Assembly: GCF_012272855.1 (NCBI RefSeq)
Contig: NZ_JAAXCQ010000010.1
Span: 62,001 to 126,000, forward strand
Direction: 5' to 3'
DNA: 64,000 nucleotides
Source: Arenibacter sp. 6A1
GTDB lineage: Bacteria > Bacteroidota > Bacteroidia > Flavobacteriales > Flavobacteriaceae
This document shows, piece after piece, positions 46,499 to 56,237 of the stretch. The position numbers and the translations under genes are program-made. The notes under the pieces were generated by a model. That model ran no database searches and had not been told where the DNA came from. It worked only from the letters and a program-made list of their open reading frames with translations. Position 1 is the stretch's first letter. Each line of letters opens with the position of its first letter.

Positions 46499-49400
46499 AT
46501 GAAAAAAAAACTACTACTGTGTTTTATGATAGCATTGGGGCTAAGTGTACAAGGACAAAACTTGCATACACAGGCAAATGCAGCTTCTATTTTAAATGAA
46601 GCCAATGCAACCACGGGATGGACAGGGAATGCCGCTATAACGTCAAGCAATGTAAATCCATTTCAAGGAAATTTCTCACTAAGTGCCACCTCTACAGGAA
46701 GCACAGGGAATACTCGTGATATGAATTATACCTTTACCGCTGTTGTTGGACAAGTGTATACTATAAGTATCTGGGCTAGAGAGGGAAATTTAAGTGCGCA
46801 ACCAGCCTTTGCTAATTGGGCAGGATTTACAGGATTTTCTACTACCCCGATAGTCGGAAATAACTGGTCTCAATATACCTGGAATTTAACGGCTACTTCA
46901 ACCAGTCCCCTAATAAGAGTATATACTGCTCCTTATAATGGGGGGCAAGTAGGGAGCCAGGTGTTAATAGATAACGTTTCTATTACTGTACAAGATAACA
47001 CTCCTCCTACTGCACCCTCGAATTTAACGGCCAGTGGAACAACCACTACGACAACCAATTTATCTTGGACCGCATCAACAGATAATATAGGAGTCACTAG
47101 TTATAATGTTTTCCAAAATGGTGGGATAATAGGAACTACCCCTGGAGTCACTAATTTTAACGTTACCGGATTAACTGAAAATACTTCCTATAATTTTACG
47201 GTTTCGGCAAATGATGCAGCCGGTAATACTTCAGGCTTAAGTAATACGGCAAACGTAACTACATTAACCGCGGATACAGATTCACCCACTGTGCTTATTC
47301 AAGGAGCACCGGATATCGTGAACACTACCACAGCTTATAATGTGACGTTAGAGTTCAGCGAGGATGTTATTGGCTTTGACCAAGGAGATTTGGTATTAGT
47401 AAACGCAACGGCTTCCAATTTTATCTCAGTCGACGGCAATACCTATACGGTAGATATTACCCCGACCGGCGCAGGGGACATCACCATCGATGTTCCTGCA
47501 GACGTTGCCCAAGATGCCGCGGGGAACAATAATACAGCCGCCGCTCAGGTAACCACAACTTTTGATGCTGGAGCGCCGACGGTGCTTATTCAAAATGCAC
47601 CAGCGAGCGTGAATACTACGGCAGCTTATAATGTGACGCTAGAGTTCAGCGAGGATGTCGTTGGCTTTGACCAAGGAGATTTGGTACTAGGCAATGCAAC
47701 TGCTTCCAATTTTATCTCAGTCGATGGCAACACCTATACTGTAGATATTACCCCCAGCGGAGCAGGGGATATCACCATCGATGTTCCTGCAGACGTGGCC
47801 CAGGATACCGCAGGGAACAATAATATTGCCGCCGCCCAGGTCATCACAATTTTTGATGCTGGAGCGCCGACGGTGCTTATTCAAAATGCACCTGCGAGCG
47901 TGAATACTACGGCAGCTTATAATGTGACGTTAGAGTTCAGCGAGGATGTTGTTGGCTTTGACCAAGGAGATTTGGTATTAGTAAACGCAACGGCTTCCAA
48001 TTTTATCTCAGTCGACGGCAATACCTATACGGTAGATATTACCCCCAGCGGAGCTGGGAACATCACCATTGATGTTCCTGCAGACGTGGCCCAGGATACC
48101 GCAGGGAACAATAATACTGCCGCTGTCCAGGTCACCACGATTTTTGATGCTGGGGCCCCTAGTGTGGTAATTCAGGGAGCACCTGCGAGCGTGAATACTA
48201 CGGCAGCTTATAATGTGACGTTAGAGTTCAGCGAGGATGTTGTTGGCTTTGACCAAGGAGATTTGGTATTAGGCAATGCAACGGCTTCCAATTTTATCTC
48301 GGTCGACGACAATACCTATACGGTAGATATTACCCCGACCGGCGCAGGGGACATCACCATTGATGTTCCTGCCAACGTTGCCCAAGATCTTGCAGGGAAC
48401 AATAATACTGCCGCTGCCCAGGTCATCACAATTTTTGATGCTGGAGCGCCGACGGTGCTTATTCAAAATGCACCTGCGAGCGTGAATACTACGGCAGCTT
48501 ATAATGTGACGTTAGAGTTCAGCGAGGATGTTGTTGGCTTTGACCAAGGAGATTTGGTATTAGTAAACGCAACGGCTTCCAATTTTATCTCAGTCGACGG
48601 CAATACCTATACTGTAGATATTACCCCTAGCGGAGCAGGGGATATCACCATCGATGTTCCTGCCAACGTGGCTCAAGATGCCGCAGGGAACAATAATACT
48701 GCCGCCGCCCAGGTCACCACAATTTTTGATGCTGGAGCGCCGACGGTGCTTATTCAAAATGCACCTGCGAGCGTGAATACTACAGATGTCTTTAATGTGG
48801 CCTTAGAGTTCAGCGAGGATGTTGTTGGCTTTGACCAAGGAGATTTGGTACTAGGCAACGCAACGGCTTCCAATTTTATCTCAGTCGATGGCAATACCTA
48901 TACGGTCGATATTACCCCGACCGGAGCAGGGGACATCACCATAGATGTTCCTGCCAACGTGGCTCAAGATACCGCAGGGAACAATAATACTGCCGCTGCC
49001 CAGGTTACCACAACTTTTGATGCTGGAGCGCCGACGGTGCTTATTCAAAATGCACCTGCGAGCGTGAATACTACAGATGTCTTTAATGTGACCTTAGAGT
49101 TCAACGAAGATGTTGTTGGCTTTGACCAGGGAGATTTGGTATTAGTAAACGCAACGGCTTCCAATTTTATCTCAGTCGATGGCAATACCTATACGGTCGA
49201 TATTTCTCCGACCGGAGCAGGGGACATAACCATCGATGTTCCTGCAGACGTGGCTCAAGACATTTCAGGGAACAATAATACTGCCGCTATCCAGGTCATC
49301 ACGATTTTTGATGCTGGGGCTCCTAGTGTGGTAATTCAGGGAGCACCAGGGAGCGTGAATACTACGGCAGCTTATAATGTGACGTTAGAGTTCAGCGAGG

Positions 49401-52400
49401 ATGTTGTTGGCTTTGACCAGGGAGATTTGGTATTAGTAAACGCTACGGCTTCCAATTTTATCGCAGTTGACGGCAACACTTATACTGTAAATATTACCCC
49501 CAGCGGAACAGGGGACATCACCATTGATGTTCCTGCCAACGTGGCTCAAGATGCCGCAGGGAACAACAATACAGCCGCTGCTCAGGTCTCCACAATTTTT
49601 GATGCTGGGGCACCTAGCGTTGTAATTCAGGGAGCACCAGCGAGCGTGAATACTACAGATGTCTTTAATGTGACCTTAGAGTTCAACGAGGATGTTATTG
49701 GCTTTGACCAAGGAGATTTGGTATTAGTAAACGCAACGGCTTCCAATTTTATCTCAGTCGATGGTAATACCTATACGGTAGATATTACCCCCAGCGGAGC
49801 AGGGGACATCACCATCGATGTTCCTGCAGACGTTGCCCAAGATGCCGCGGGGAACAATAATACAGCCGCCGCTCAGGTAACCACAACTTTTGATGCTGGA
49901 GCGCCGACGGTGCTTATTCAAAATGCACCAGCGAGCGTGAATACTACGGCAGCTTATAATGTGACGTTAGAGTTCAGCGAGGATGTCGTTGGCTTTGACC
50001 AAGGAGATTTGGTATTAGTAAACGCAACGGCTTCCAATTTTATCGCAGTCGACGGCAATACCTATACTGTAGATATTACCCCCAGCGGAGCAGGGGATAT
50101 CACCATCGATGTTCCTGCAGACGTGGCCCAGGATACCGCAGGGAACAATAATATTGCCGCCGCCCAGGTCATCACAATTTTTGATTCAGGAGTCCCCTTT
50201 GTAGTTATCCAGGGAGCGCCAGGGAGCGTGAATACTACCACAGCTTATAATGTGACGTTAGAGTTCAGCGAGGATGTCGTAGGCTTTGACCAGGGGGATT
50301 TGGTATTAGTCAATGCAACTGCTTCCAGTTTTATCGCAGTTGACGGGAATACTTATACGGTAGATATTTCTCCGACCGGAGCAGGGGACATAACCATCGA
50401 TGTTCCTGCAGACGTGGCTCAAGACATTTCAGGGAACAATAATACTGCCGCCGTTCAAGTCACCACAATATTTGATGTTGAAGCACCTAGCGTGGTAATC
50501 CAGGGAGCACCAGCGAGCGTGAATACTACGGCTGTCTTTAATGTGACGCTAGAGTTCAGCGAGGATGTTATTGGCTTTGAAGAAGGAGATTTGGTATTAG
50601 TAAACGCAACATCTTCCAATTTTGTTGTGGTCGATGGCAATACCTATACGGTCGATATTACACCGACCGGAGCCGGGGACATCACCATTGATGTTCCTGC
50701 AGAAGTGGCCCAGGATACCGCAGGCAACAGCAATACTGCCGCCGCACAGGTCACCACAACTTTTGATGACACGCAACCTAGTGTCGTAATTCAAGGAGCG
50801 CCAGAGAGTGTGAATACTACGGCAGCTTTTAATGTGACGCTTGATTTCAGCGAGGATGTCGTTGGCTTTGATCAAGGAGATTTGGTATTAGTCAATGCAA
50901 CTGTTTCCAATTTTATCGCCGTCGATGGCAATACCTATACGGTAGATATTACTCCGACCGGAGCTGGGAACATCACCATTGATGTTCCTGCAGACGTGGC
51001 CCAGGATACCGCAGGGAACAATAATACTGCCGCTGCCCAGGTCACCACGATTTTTGATGCTGGGGCACCTAACGTTGTAATTCAGGGAGCACCAGCCAGC
51101 GTGAATACTACGGCAGCTTATAATGTGACGGCAGAATTCAGCGAGGATGTCGTTGGCTTTGAAATAGCAGATTTGGTATTAGGAAATGCAACTTCTTCAA
51201 ATTTTGTGGCGGTCGACGGCAATACCTATACGGTTGATATTACGCCCAGCGGAGCTGGGGATATCACTATAGATATTGCTGCAAATGTAGCTCAGGATAA
51301 TGCTGGTAACGAAAATACAGCTGCTGCCCAAGTTACTACGCTTTTTGATACTAGTCCGCCGACGGTGCTTATTCAAAATGCACCTGCGAGCGTGAATACT
51401 ACCACAGCTTATAATGTGACGTTAGAGTATAGCGAGGATGTCGTCGGCTTTGACCAAGGAGACTTGGTACTAGGCAATGCAACTGCTTCCAATTTTATCT
51501 CGGTCGACGGCAACACCTATACGGTTGATATTACTCCCAGCGGAGCAGGGGACATCACTATCGATGTTCCTGCAGACGTGGCTCAAGATGCCGCAGGGAA
51601 CAATAATACTGCCGCCGCCCAGGTCATCACAATTTTTGATGCTGGAGCGCCGACGGTGCTTATTCAAAATGCACCTGCGAGCGTGAATACTACGGCAGCT
51701 TACAATGTGACGGTAGAGTTCAGCGAGGATGTTGTTGGCTTTGACCAGGGAGATTTGGTATTAGGTAATGCAACTGCTTCCAATTTTATCTCGGTCGATG
51801 GCAATACCTATACGGTCGATATTACCCCCAGCGGAGCAGGGGACATCACCATCGATGTTCCTGCAGACGTGGCTCAAGATACCGCAGGGAACAATAATAC
51901 TGCCGCCGCCCAGGTCACCACAACTTTTGATGCCACGCAACCTAGTGTCGTAATTCAAGGAGCGCCAGAGAGTGTGAATACTACAGATGTCTTTAATGTG
52001 ACGTTTGATTTCAGCGAGGATGTCGTTGGCTTTGATCAAGGAGATTTGGTATTAGTCAATGCAACTGTTTCCAATTTTATCGCCGTCGATGGCAATACCT
52101 ATACGGTAGATATTACTCCGACCGGAGCTGGGAACATCACCATTGATGTTCCTGCAGACGTGGCCCAGGATACCGCAGGGAACAATAATACTGCCGCCGC
52201 ACAGGTCACCACGATTTTTGATGCTGGGGCCCCTAGTGTGGTAATTCAGGGGGCTCCAGCGAGCGTGAATACTACAGATGTCTTTAATGTGACGTTAGAG
52301 TTCAGCGAGGATGTAGTTGGCTTTGATCAAGGAGATTTGGTACTAGTAAATGCAACGGCTTCCAATTTTATCGCAGTCGATGGCAATACTTATACGGTAG

Positions 52401-55400
52401 ATATTACTCCGACCGGAGCTGGGAACATCACCATTGATGTTCCTGCAGACGTGGCCCAGGATACCGCAGGGAACAATAATACTGCCGCTGTCCAGGTCAC
52501 CACGATTTTTGATGCTGGGGCCCCTAGTGTGGTAATTCAGGGAGCACCTGCGAGCGTGAATACTACGGCAGCTTATAATGTGACGTTAGAGTTCAGCGAG
52601 GATGTCGTTGGCTTTGATCAAGGAGATTTGGTACTAGTAAATGCAACGGCTTCCAATTTTATCGCAGTCGATGGCAATTCCTATATGGTAGATATTACTC
52701 CGACCGGTGCAGGGGACATAACGATTGATGTTCCTGCAGACGTGGCCCAGGATACCGCAGGGAACAATAATACTGCCGCTGTCCAGGTCACCACGATTTT
52801 TGATGCTGGGGCCCCTAGTGTGGTAATTCAGGGAGCACCTGCGAGCGTGAATACTACGGCAGCTTATAATGTGACGTTAGAGTTCAGCGAGGATGTCGTT
52901 GGCTTTGATCAAGGAGATTTGGTATTAGTAAACGCTACGGCTTCCAATTTTATCTCGGTCGATGGCAATACCTATACGGTCGATATTACCCCCAGCGGAG
53001 CAGGGGACATCACTATAGATATTGCTGCAAATGTAGCTCAGGATAATGCTGGTAACGAAAATACAGCTGCTGCCCAAGTTACTACGCTTTTTGATACTAG
53101 TCCGCCGACGGTGCTTATTCAAAATGCACCTGCTAGCGTGAATACTACCACAGCTTATAATGTGACGTTAGAGTATAGCGAGGATGTCGTCGGCTTTGAC
53201 CAAGGAGATTTGGTACTAGGCAATGCAACTGCTTCCAATTTTATCTCGGTCGACGGCAACACCTATACGGTTGATATTACTCCCAGCGGAGCAGGGGACA
53301 TCACCATTGATGTTCCTGCAGACGTGGCTCAAGATGCCGCAGGGAACAATAATACTGCCGCTGCCCAGGTCATCACGATTTTTGATGCTGGGGCCCCAAG
53401 TGTGCTTATTCAAAATGCACCAGCGAGCGTGAATACTACGGCAGCTTATAATGTGACGTTAGAGTTCAGCGAGGATGTTGTTGGCTTTGACCAAGGAGAT
53501 TTGGTATTAGTAAACGCTACGGCTTCCAATTTTATCGCAGTTGACGGGAATACCTATACGGTAGATATTACTCCGACCGGTGCAGGGGACATCACCATCG
53601 ATGTTCCTGCTAACGTTGCCCAGGATACTGCAGGAAACAATAGTACTGCCGCCGCCCAGGTCATCACGATTTTTGATGCTGGGGCCCCTAGTGTGGTAAT
53701 TCAGGGAGCACCTGCGAGCGTGAATACTACGGCAGCTTATAATGTGACCTTAGAGTTCAGCGAGGATGTCGTTGGCTTTGATCAAGGAGATTTGGTATTA
53801 GTCAATGCAACTGCTTCCAATTTTATCTCGGTCGATGGCAATACCTATACGGTCGATATTACCCCCAGCGGAGCAGGGGACATCACCATCGATGTTCCTG
53901 CCAATGTTGCCCAAGATCTTGCAGGGAACAATAATACTGCCGCTGCCCAGGTCATCACGATTTTTGATGCTGGGGCCCCAAGTGTGCTTATTCAAAATGC
54001 ACCAGCGAGCGTAAATACTACGACAGCTTATAATGTGACGTTAGAGTTCAGCGAGGATGTTGTTGGCTTTGACCAAGGAGATTTGGTATTAGTAAACGCT
54101 ACGGCTTCCAATTTTATCGCAGTTGACGGGAATACCTATACGGTAGATATAACTCCGACCGGTGCAGGGGACATCACCATCGATGTTCCTGCTAACGTTG
54201 CCCAGGATACTGCAGGAAACAATAGTACTGCCGCCGCCCAGGTCATCACGATTTTTGATGCTGGGGCCCCTAGTGTGGTAATTCAGGGAGCACCTGCGAG
54301 CGTGAATACTACGGCAGCTTATAATGTGACGTTAGAGTTCAGCGAGGATGTCGTTGGCTTTGATCAAGGAGATTTGGTATTAGTCAATGCAACTGCTTCC
54401 AATTTTATCTCGGTCGATGGCAATACCTATACGGTCGATATTACCCCCAGCGGAGCAGGGGACATCACCATCGATGTTCCTGCCAACGTGGCTCAAGATG
54501 CCGCAGGGAACAACAATACTGCCGCCGCCCAGGTCACCACGATTTTTGATGCTGGGGCCCCTAGTGTGGTAATTCAGGGAGCACCAGCGAGCGTGAATAC
54601 TACGGCAGCTTATAATGTGACCTTAGAGTTCAGCGAGGATGTCGTTGGCTTTGATCAAGGAGATTTGGTACTAGTAAATGCAACGGCTTCCAATTTTATC
54701 GCAGTCGATGGCAATTCCTATATGGTAGATATTACTCCGACCGGTGCAGGGGACATCACCATTGATGTTCCTGCAGACGTGGCCCAGGATACCGCAGGGA
54801 ACAATAATACTGCCGCTGTCCAGGTCACCACGATTTTTGATGCTGGGGCCCCTAGTGTGGTAATTCAGGGAGCACCAGCGAGCGTGAATACTACCACAGC
54901 TTATAATGTGACGTTAGAGTTCAGCGAGGATGTCGTTGGCTTTGATCAAGGAGATTTGGTATTAGTCAATGCAACTGCTTCCAATTTTATCTCGGTCGAT
55001 GGCAATACCTATACGGTCGATATTACCCCCAGCGGAGCAGGGGACATCACCATCGATGTTCCTGCAGCCGTTGCCCAAGATCCTGCAGGGAACAACAATA
55101 CTGCCGCTGCCCAGGTTGTAACAACCTTTAATCTAGATGACACCCCTCCGAATGTTGTTATTTCTGGTGCTCCAGAAATTGTGAACAATACAAATCCTTA
55201 TAATTTAAGTATAGATTTCAGTGAAGATGTAACTGGCTTTGAACAAGGAGATATAGTTATTGGTAATGGCACAGCTACCAATTTTATCACTGTAGGTCCG
55301 AGTAACTATACCGTAGAAATAACCCCTAATGGGACAGGTAATATAACCATAGATATTCCCGCGAACGTTGCTCAAGATTTGGCAGGAAATAACAGTACTG

Positions 55401-56212
55401 CGGCATTAACAGTAATTACTACCTATGATGCTATAGCGCCAAGTACTAATATTATAGGGGAACCATTAGTAGTTAACACTACAAACCCTTATAGCATTAC
55501 TATTGAATTTAGTGAAGGCGTGCTAGGTTTTGAATTGGGTGATGTAATAATCGGTAACGGAACGAGCTCAAATTTTATGGTTGTCGATGGAAATACTTAT
55601 ACATTGGATATAAGTCCCACCGGAGCAGGAGATATAACTGTGGATGTTCCTGCCAATGTGGCTCAAGATGTAGCGGGGAACAATAATACCGCAGCTAGTC
55701 AGGCTATAACTTCTTTCGATGATGCTTTACATTATACCTCGGAAAATGCCAATTTAATTACTATAGATTGGCAAGCTAGGGATCTTAATGCTGCTCAAGA
55801 TATATTTGCTACACGAAATGTTGGTATTGGAACTCTAAACACCCAGGGCTATAGGTTGGCAGTAGATGGTAATGTTATTGCGGAGGAAATTAAAGTTGAA
55901 CTATCTCAAAATTGGCCAGATTTTGTATTTGAAAAAAAATATGTGCTTCCATCATTGGAAGAAGTAGAAAAACATATTTTGGAAAATGGACATTTGGAAA
56001 ATATCCCAAGTGCCAAAGAAGTAGCTGAAAGCGGAGGTATTCTTTTAGGTGAAATGAATGCCAAATTACTCCAAAAAATAGAGGAGCTCACATTGTATTC
56101 TATTCAACAAGAAAAGAAAATTAAAAAGCTCCAGGAGGAGAACATACAATTCCAACAATTGGCTCAGAAATTATTGGAATTGGAGAAACAAATTATGCAA
56201 ATGAAGAATTAG
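46499..56212 (+). CDS. giant surface protein with 29 tandem Ig-like repeats
   Basis: A 3,237-residue exported protein. Order: signal peptide (KKLLLCFMIALGLSVQGQ); CBM-like beta-sandwich (TISIWAREGNLSAQPAFANW) and one FN3 domain, both paralogous to the protein at 44871; 29 tandem bacterial Ig-like domains of 97 residues (about residues 263-3077), each with the blocks NVTLEFSEDVVGFDQGDLVL, NATASNFISVDGNTYTVDIT and DVAQDTAGNNNTAAAQV; then the shared C-terminal module (RNVGIGTLNTQGYRLAVDGN, coiled coil to the end). The first 27 repeats are nearly identical; 28 and 29 are diverged. The array contains no Lys, Arg, Cys or Trp. No type IX sorting domain is seen. I use the ATG at 46499 rather than 46487. 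Likely an adhesin or extended stalk; the tyrosinase gene follows after 25 bases. Confidence 0.88.
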   Translation: MKKKLLLCFMIALGLSVQGQNLHTQANAASILNEANATTGWTGNAAITSSNVNPFQGNFSLSATSTGSTGNTRDMNYTFTAVVGQVYTISIWAREGNLSAQPAFANWAGFTGFSTTPIVGNNWSQYTWNLTATSTSPLIRVYTAPYNGGQVGSQVLIDNVSITVQDNTPPTAPSNLTASGTTTTTTNLSWTASTDNIGVTSYNVFQNGGIIGTTPGVTNFNVTGLTENTSYNFTVSANDAAGNTSGLSNTANVTTLTADTDSPTVLIQGAPDIVNTTTAYNVTLEFSEDVIGFDQGDLVLVNATASNFISVDGNTYTVDITPTGAGDITIDVPADVAQDAAGNNNTAAAQVTTTFDAGAPTVLIQNAPASVNTTAAYNVTLEFSEDVVGFDQGDLVLGNATASNFISVDGNTYTVDITPSGAGDITIDVPADVAQDTAGNNNIAAAQVITIFDAGAPTVLIQNAPASVNTTAAYNVTLEFSEDVVGFDQGDLVLVNATASNFISVDGNTYTVDITPSGAGNITIDVPADVAQDTAGNNNTAAVQVTTIFDAGAPSVVIQGAPASVNTTAAYNVTLEFSEDVVGFDQGDLVLGNATASNFISVDDNTYTVDITPTGAGDITIDVPANVAQDLAGNNNTAAAQVITIFDAGAPTVLIQNAPASVNTTAAYNVTLEFSEDVVGFDQGDLVLVNATASNFISVDGNTYTVDITPSGAGDITIDVPANVAQDAAGNNNTAAAQVTTIFDAGAPTVLIQNAPASVNTTDVFNVALEFSEDVVGFDQGDLVLGNATASNFISVDGNTYTVDITPTGAGDITIDVPANVAQDTAGNNNTAAAQVTTTFDAGAPTVLIQNAPASVNTTDVFNVTLEFNEDVVGFDQGDLVLVNATASNFISVDGNTYTVDISPTGAGDITIDVPADVAQDISGNNNTAAIQVITIFDAGAPSVVIQGAPGSVNTTAAYNVTLEFSEDVVGFDQGDLVLVNATASNFIAVDGNTYTVNITPSGTGDITIDVPANVAQDAAGNNNTAAAQVSTIFDAGAPSVVIQGAPASVNTTDVFNVTLEFNEDVIGFDQGDLVLVNATASNFISVDGNTYTVDITPSGAGDITIDVPADVAQDAAGNNNTAAAQVTTTFDAGAPTVLIQNAPASVNTTAAYNVTLEFSEDVVGFDQGDLVLVNATASNFIAVDGNTYTVDITPSGAGDITIDVPADVAQDTAGNNNIAAAQVITIFDSGVPFVVIQGAPGSVNTTTAYNVTLEFSEDVVGFDQGDLVLVNATASSFIAVDGNTYTVDISPTGAGDITIDVPADVAQDISGNNNTAAVQVTTIFDVEAPSVVIQGAPASVNTTAVFNVTLEFSEDVIGFEEGDLVLVNATSSNFVVVDGNTYTVDITPTGAGDITIDVPAEVAQDTAGNSNTAAAQVTTTFDDTQPSVVIQGAPESVNTTAAFNVTLDFSEDVVGFDQGDLVLVNATVSNFIAVDGNTYTVDITPTGAGNITIDVPADVAQDTAGNNNTAAAQVTTIFDAGAPNVVIQGAPASVNTTAAYNVTAEFSEDVVGFEIADLVLGNATSSNFVAVDGNTYTVDITPSGAGDITIDIAANVAQDNAGNENTAAAQVTTLFDTSPPTVLIQNAPASVNTTTAYNVTLEYSEDVVGFDQGDLVLGNATASNFISVDGNTYTVDITPSGAGDITIDVPADVAQDAAGNNNTAAAQVITIFDAGAPTVLIQNAPASVNTTAAYNVTVEFSEDVVGFDQGDLVLGNATASNFISVDGNTYTVDITPSGAGDITIDVPADVAQDTAGNNNTAAAQVTTTFDATQPSVVIQGAPESVNTTDVFNVTFDFSEDVVGFDQGDLVLVNATVSNFIAVDGNTYTVDITPTGAGNITIDVPADVAQDTAGNNNTAAAQVTTIFDAGAPSVVIQGAPASVNTTDVFNVTLEFSEDVVGFDQGDLVLVNATASNFIAVDGNTYTVDITPTGAGNITIDVPADVAQDTAGNNNTAAVQVTTIFDAGAPSVVIQGAPASVNTTAAYNVTLEFSEDVVGFDQGDLVLVNATASNFIAVDGNSYMVDITPTGAGDITIDVPADVAQDTAGNNNTAAVQVTTIFDAGAPSVVIQGAPASVNTTAAYNVTLEFSEDVVGFDQGDLVLVNATASNFISVDGNTYTVDITPSGAGDITIDIAANVAQDNAGNENTAAAQVTTLFDTSPPTVLIQNAPASVNTTTAYNVTLEYSEDVVGFDQGDLVLGNATASNFISVDGNTYTVDITPSGAGDITIDVPADVAQDAAGNNNTAAAQVITIFDAGAPSVLIQNAPASVNTTAAYNVTLEFSEDVVGFDQGDLVLVNATASNFIAVDGNTYTVDITPTGAGDITIDVPANVAQDTAGNNSTAAAQVITIFDAGAPSVVIQGAPASVNTTAAYNVTLEFSEDVVGFDQGDLVLVNATASNFISVDGNTYTVDITPSGAGDITIDVPANVAQDLAGNNNTAAAQVITIFDAGAPSVLIQNAPASVNTTTAYNVTLEFSEDVVGFDQGDLVLVNATASNFIAVDGNTYTVDITPTGAGDITIDVPANVAQDTAGNNSTAAAQVITIFDAGAPSVVIQGAPASVNTTAAYNVTLEFSEDVVGFDQGDLVLVNATASNFISVDGNTYTVDITPSGAGDITIDVPANVAQDAAGNNNTAAAQVTTIFDAGAPSVVIQGAPASVNTTAAYNVTLEFSEDVVGFDQGDLVLVNATASNFIAVDGNSYMVDITPTGAGDITIDVPADVAQDTAGNNNTAAVQVTTIFDAGAPSVVIQGAPASVNTTTAYNVTLEFSEDVVGFDQGDLVLVNATASNFISVDGNTYTVDITPSGAGDITIDVPAAVAQDPAGNNNTAAAQVVTTFNLDDTPPNVVISGAPEIVNNTNPYNLSIDFSEDVTGFEQGDIVIGNGTATNFITVGPSNYTVEITPNGTGNITIDIPANVAQDLAGNNSTAALTVITTYDAIAPSTNIIGEPLVVNTTNPYSITIEFSEGVLGFELGDVIIGNGTSSNFMVVDGNTYTLDISPTGAGDITVDVPANVAQDVAGNNNTAASQAITSFDDALHYTSENANLITIDWQARDLNAAQDIFATRNVGIGTLNTQGYRLAVDGNVIAEEIKVELSQNWPDFVFEKKYVLPSLEEVEKHILENGHLENIPSAKEVAESGGILLGEMNAKLLQKIEELTLYSIQQEKKIKKLQEENIQFQQLAQKLLELEKQIMQMKN
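47285..55729 (+). repeat. tandem array of 29 coding repeats, 291-bp period
   Basis: Unit boundaries set at the Pro codon beginning each domain: unit 1 at 47285, unit 2 at 47576, then every 291 bases without indel until unit 27, which is 6 bases longer; unit 28 starts at 55148 and unit 29 at 55439. Two main starting types alternate irregularly (P[T/S]VLIQNAPASV and PSVVIQGAPASV). Multi-unit segments are duplicated inside the array, for example the end of unit 14 with unit 15 against the end of unit 20 with unit 21, exactly six units (1,746 bp) apart and nearly identical in DNA. Confidence 0.95.
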
Positions 56213-56237
56213 CTATAATCATCAAATTTAACACACG

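Noticed and set aside
48269-54572. Many open frames of 60-90 codons on both strands inside the repeat array
   Set aside because: They recur with the 291-bp period and are shadows of the repeated coding sequence; none begins or ends with independent support.
47285-55729. CRISPR-like regular repetition
   Set aside because: The units are adjoining, 291 bp long, in frame and protein-coding, with no unique spacers.
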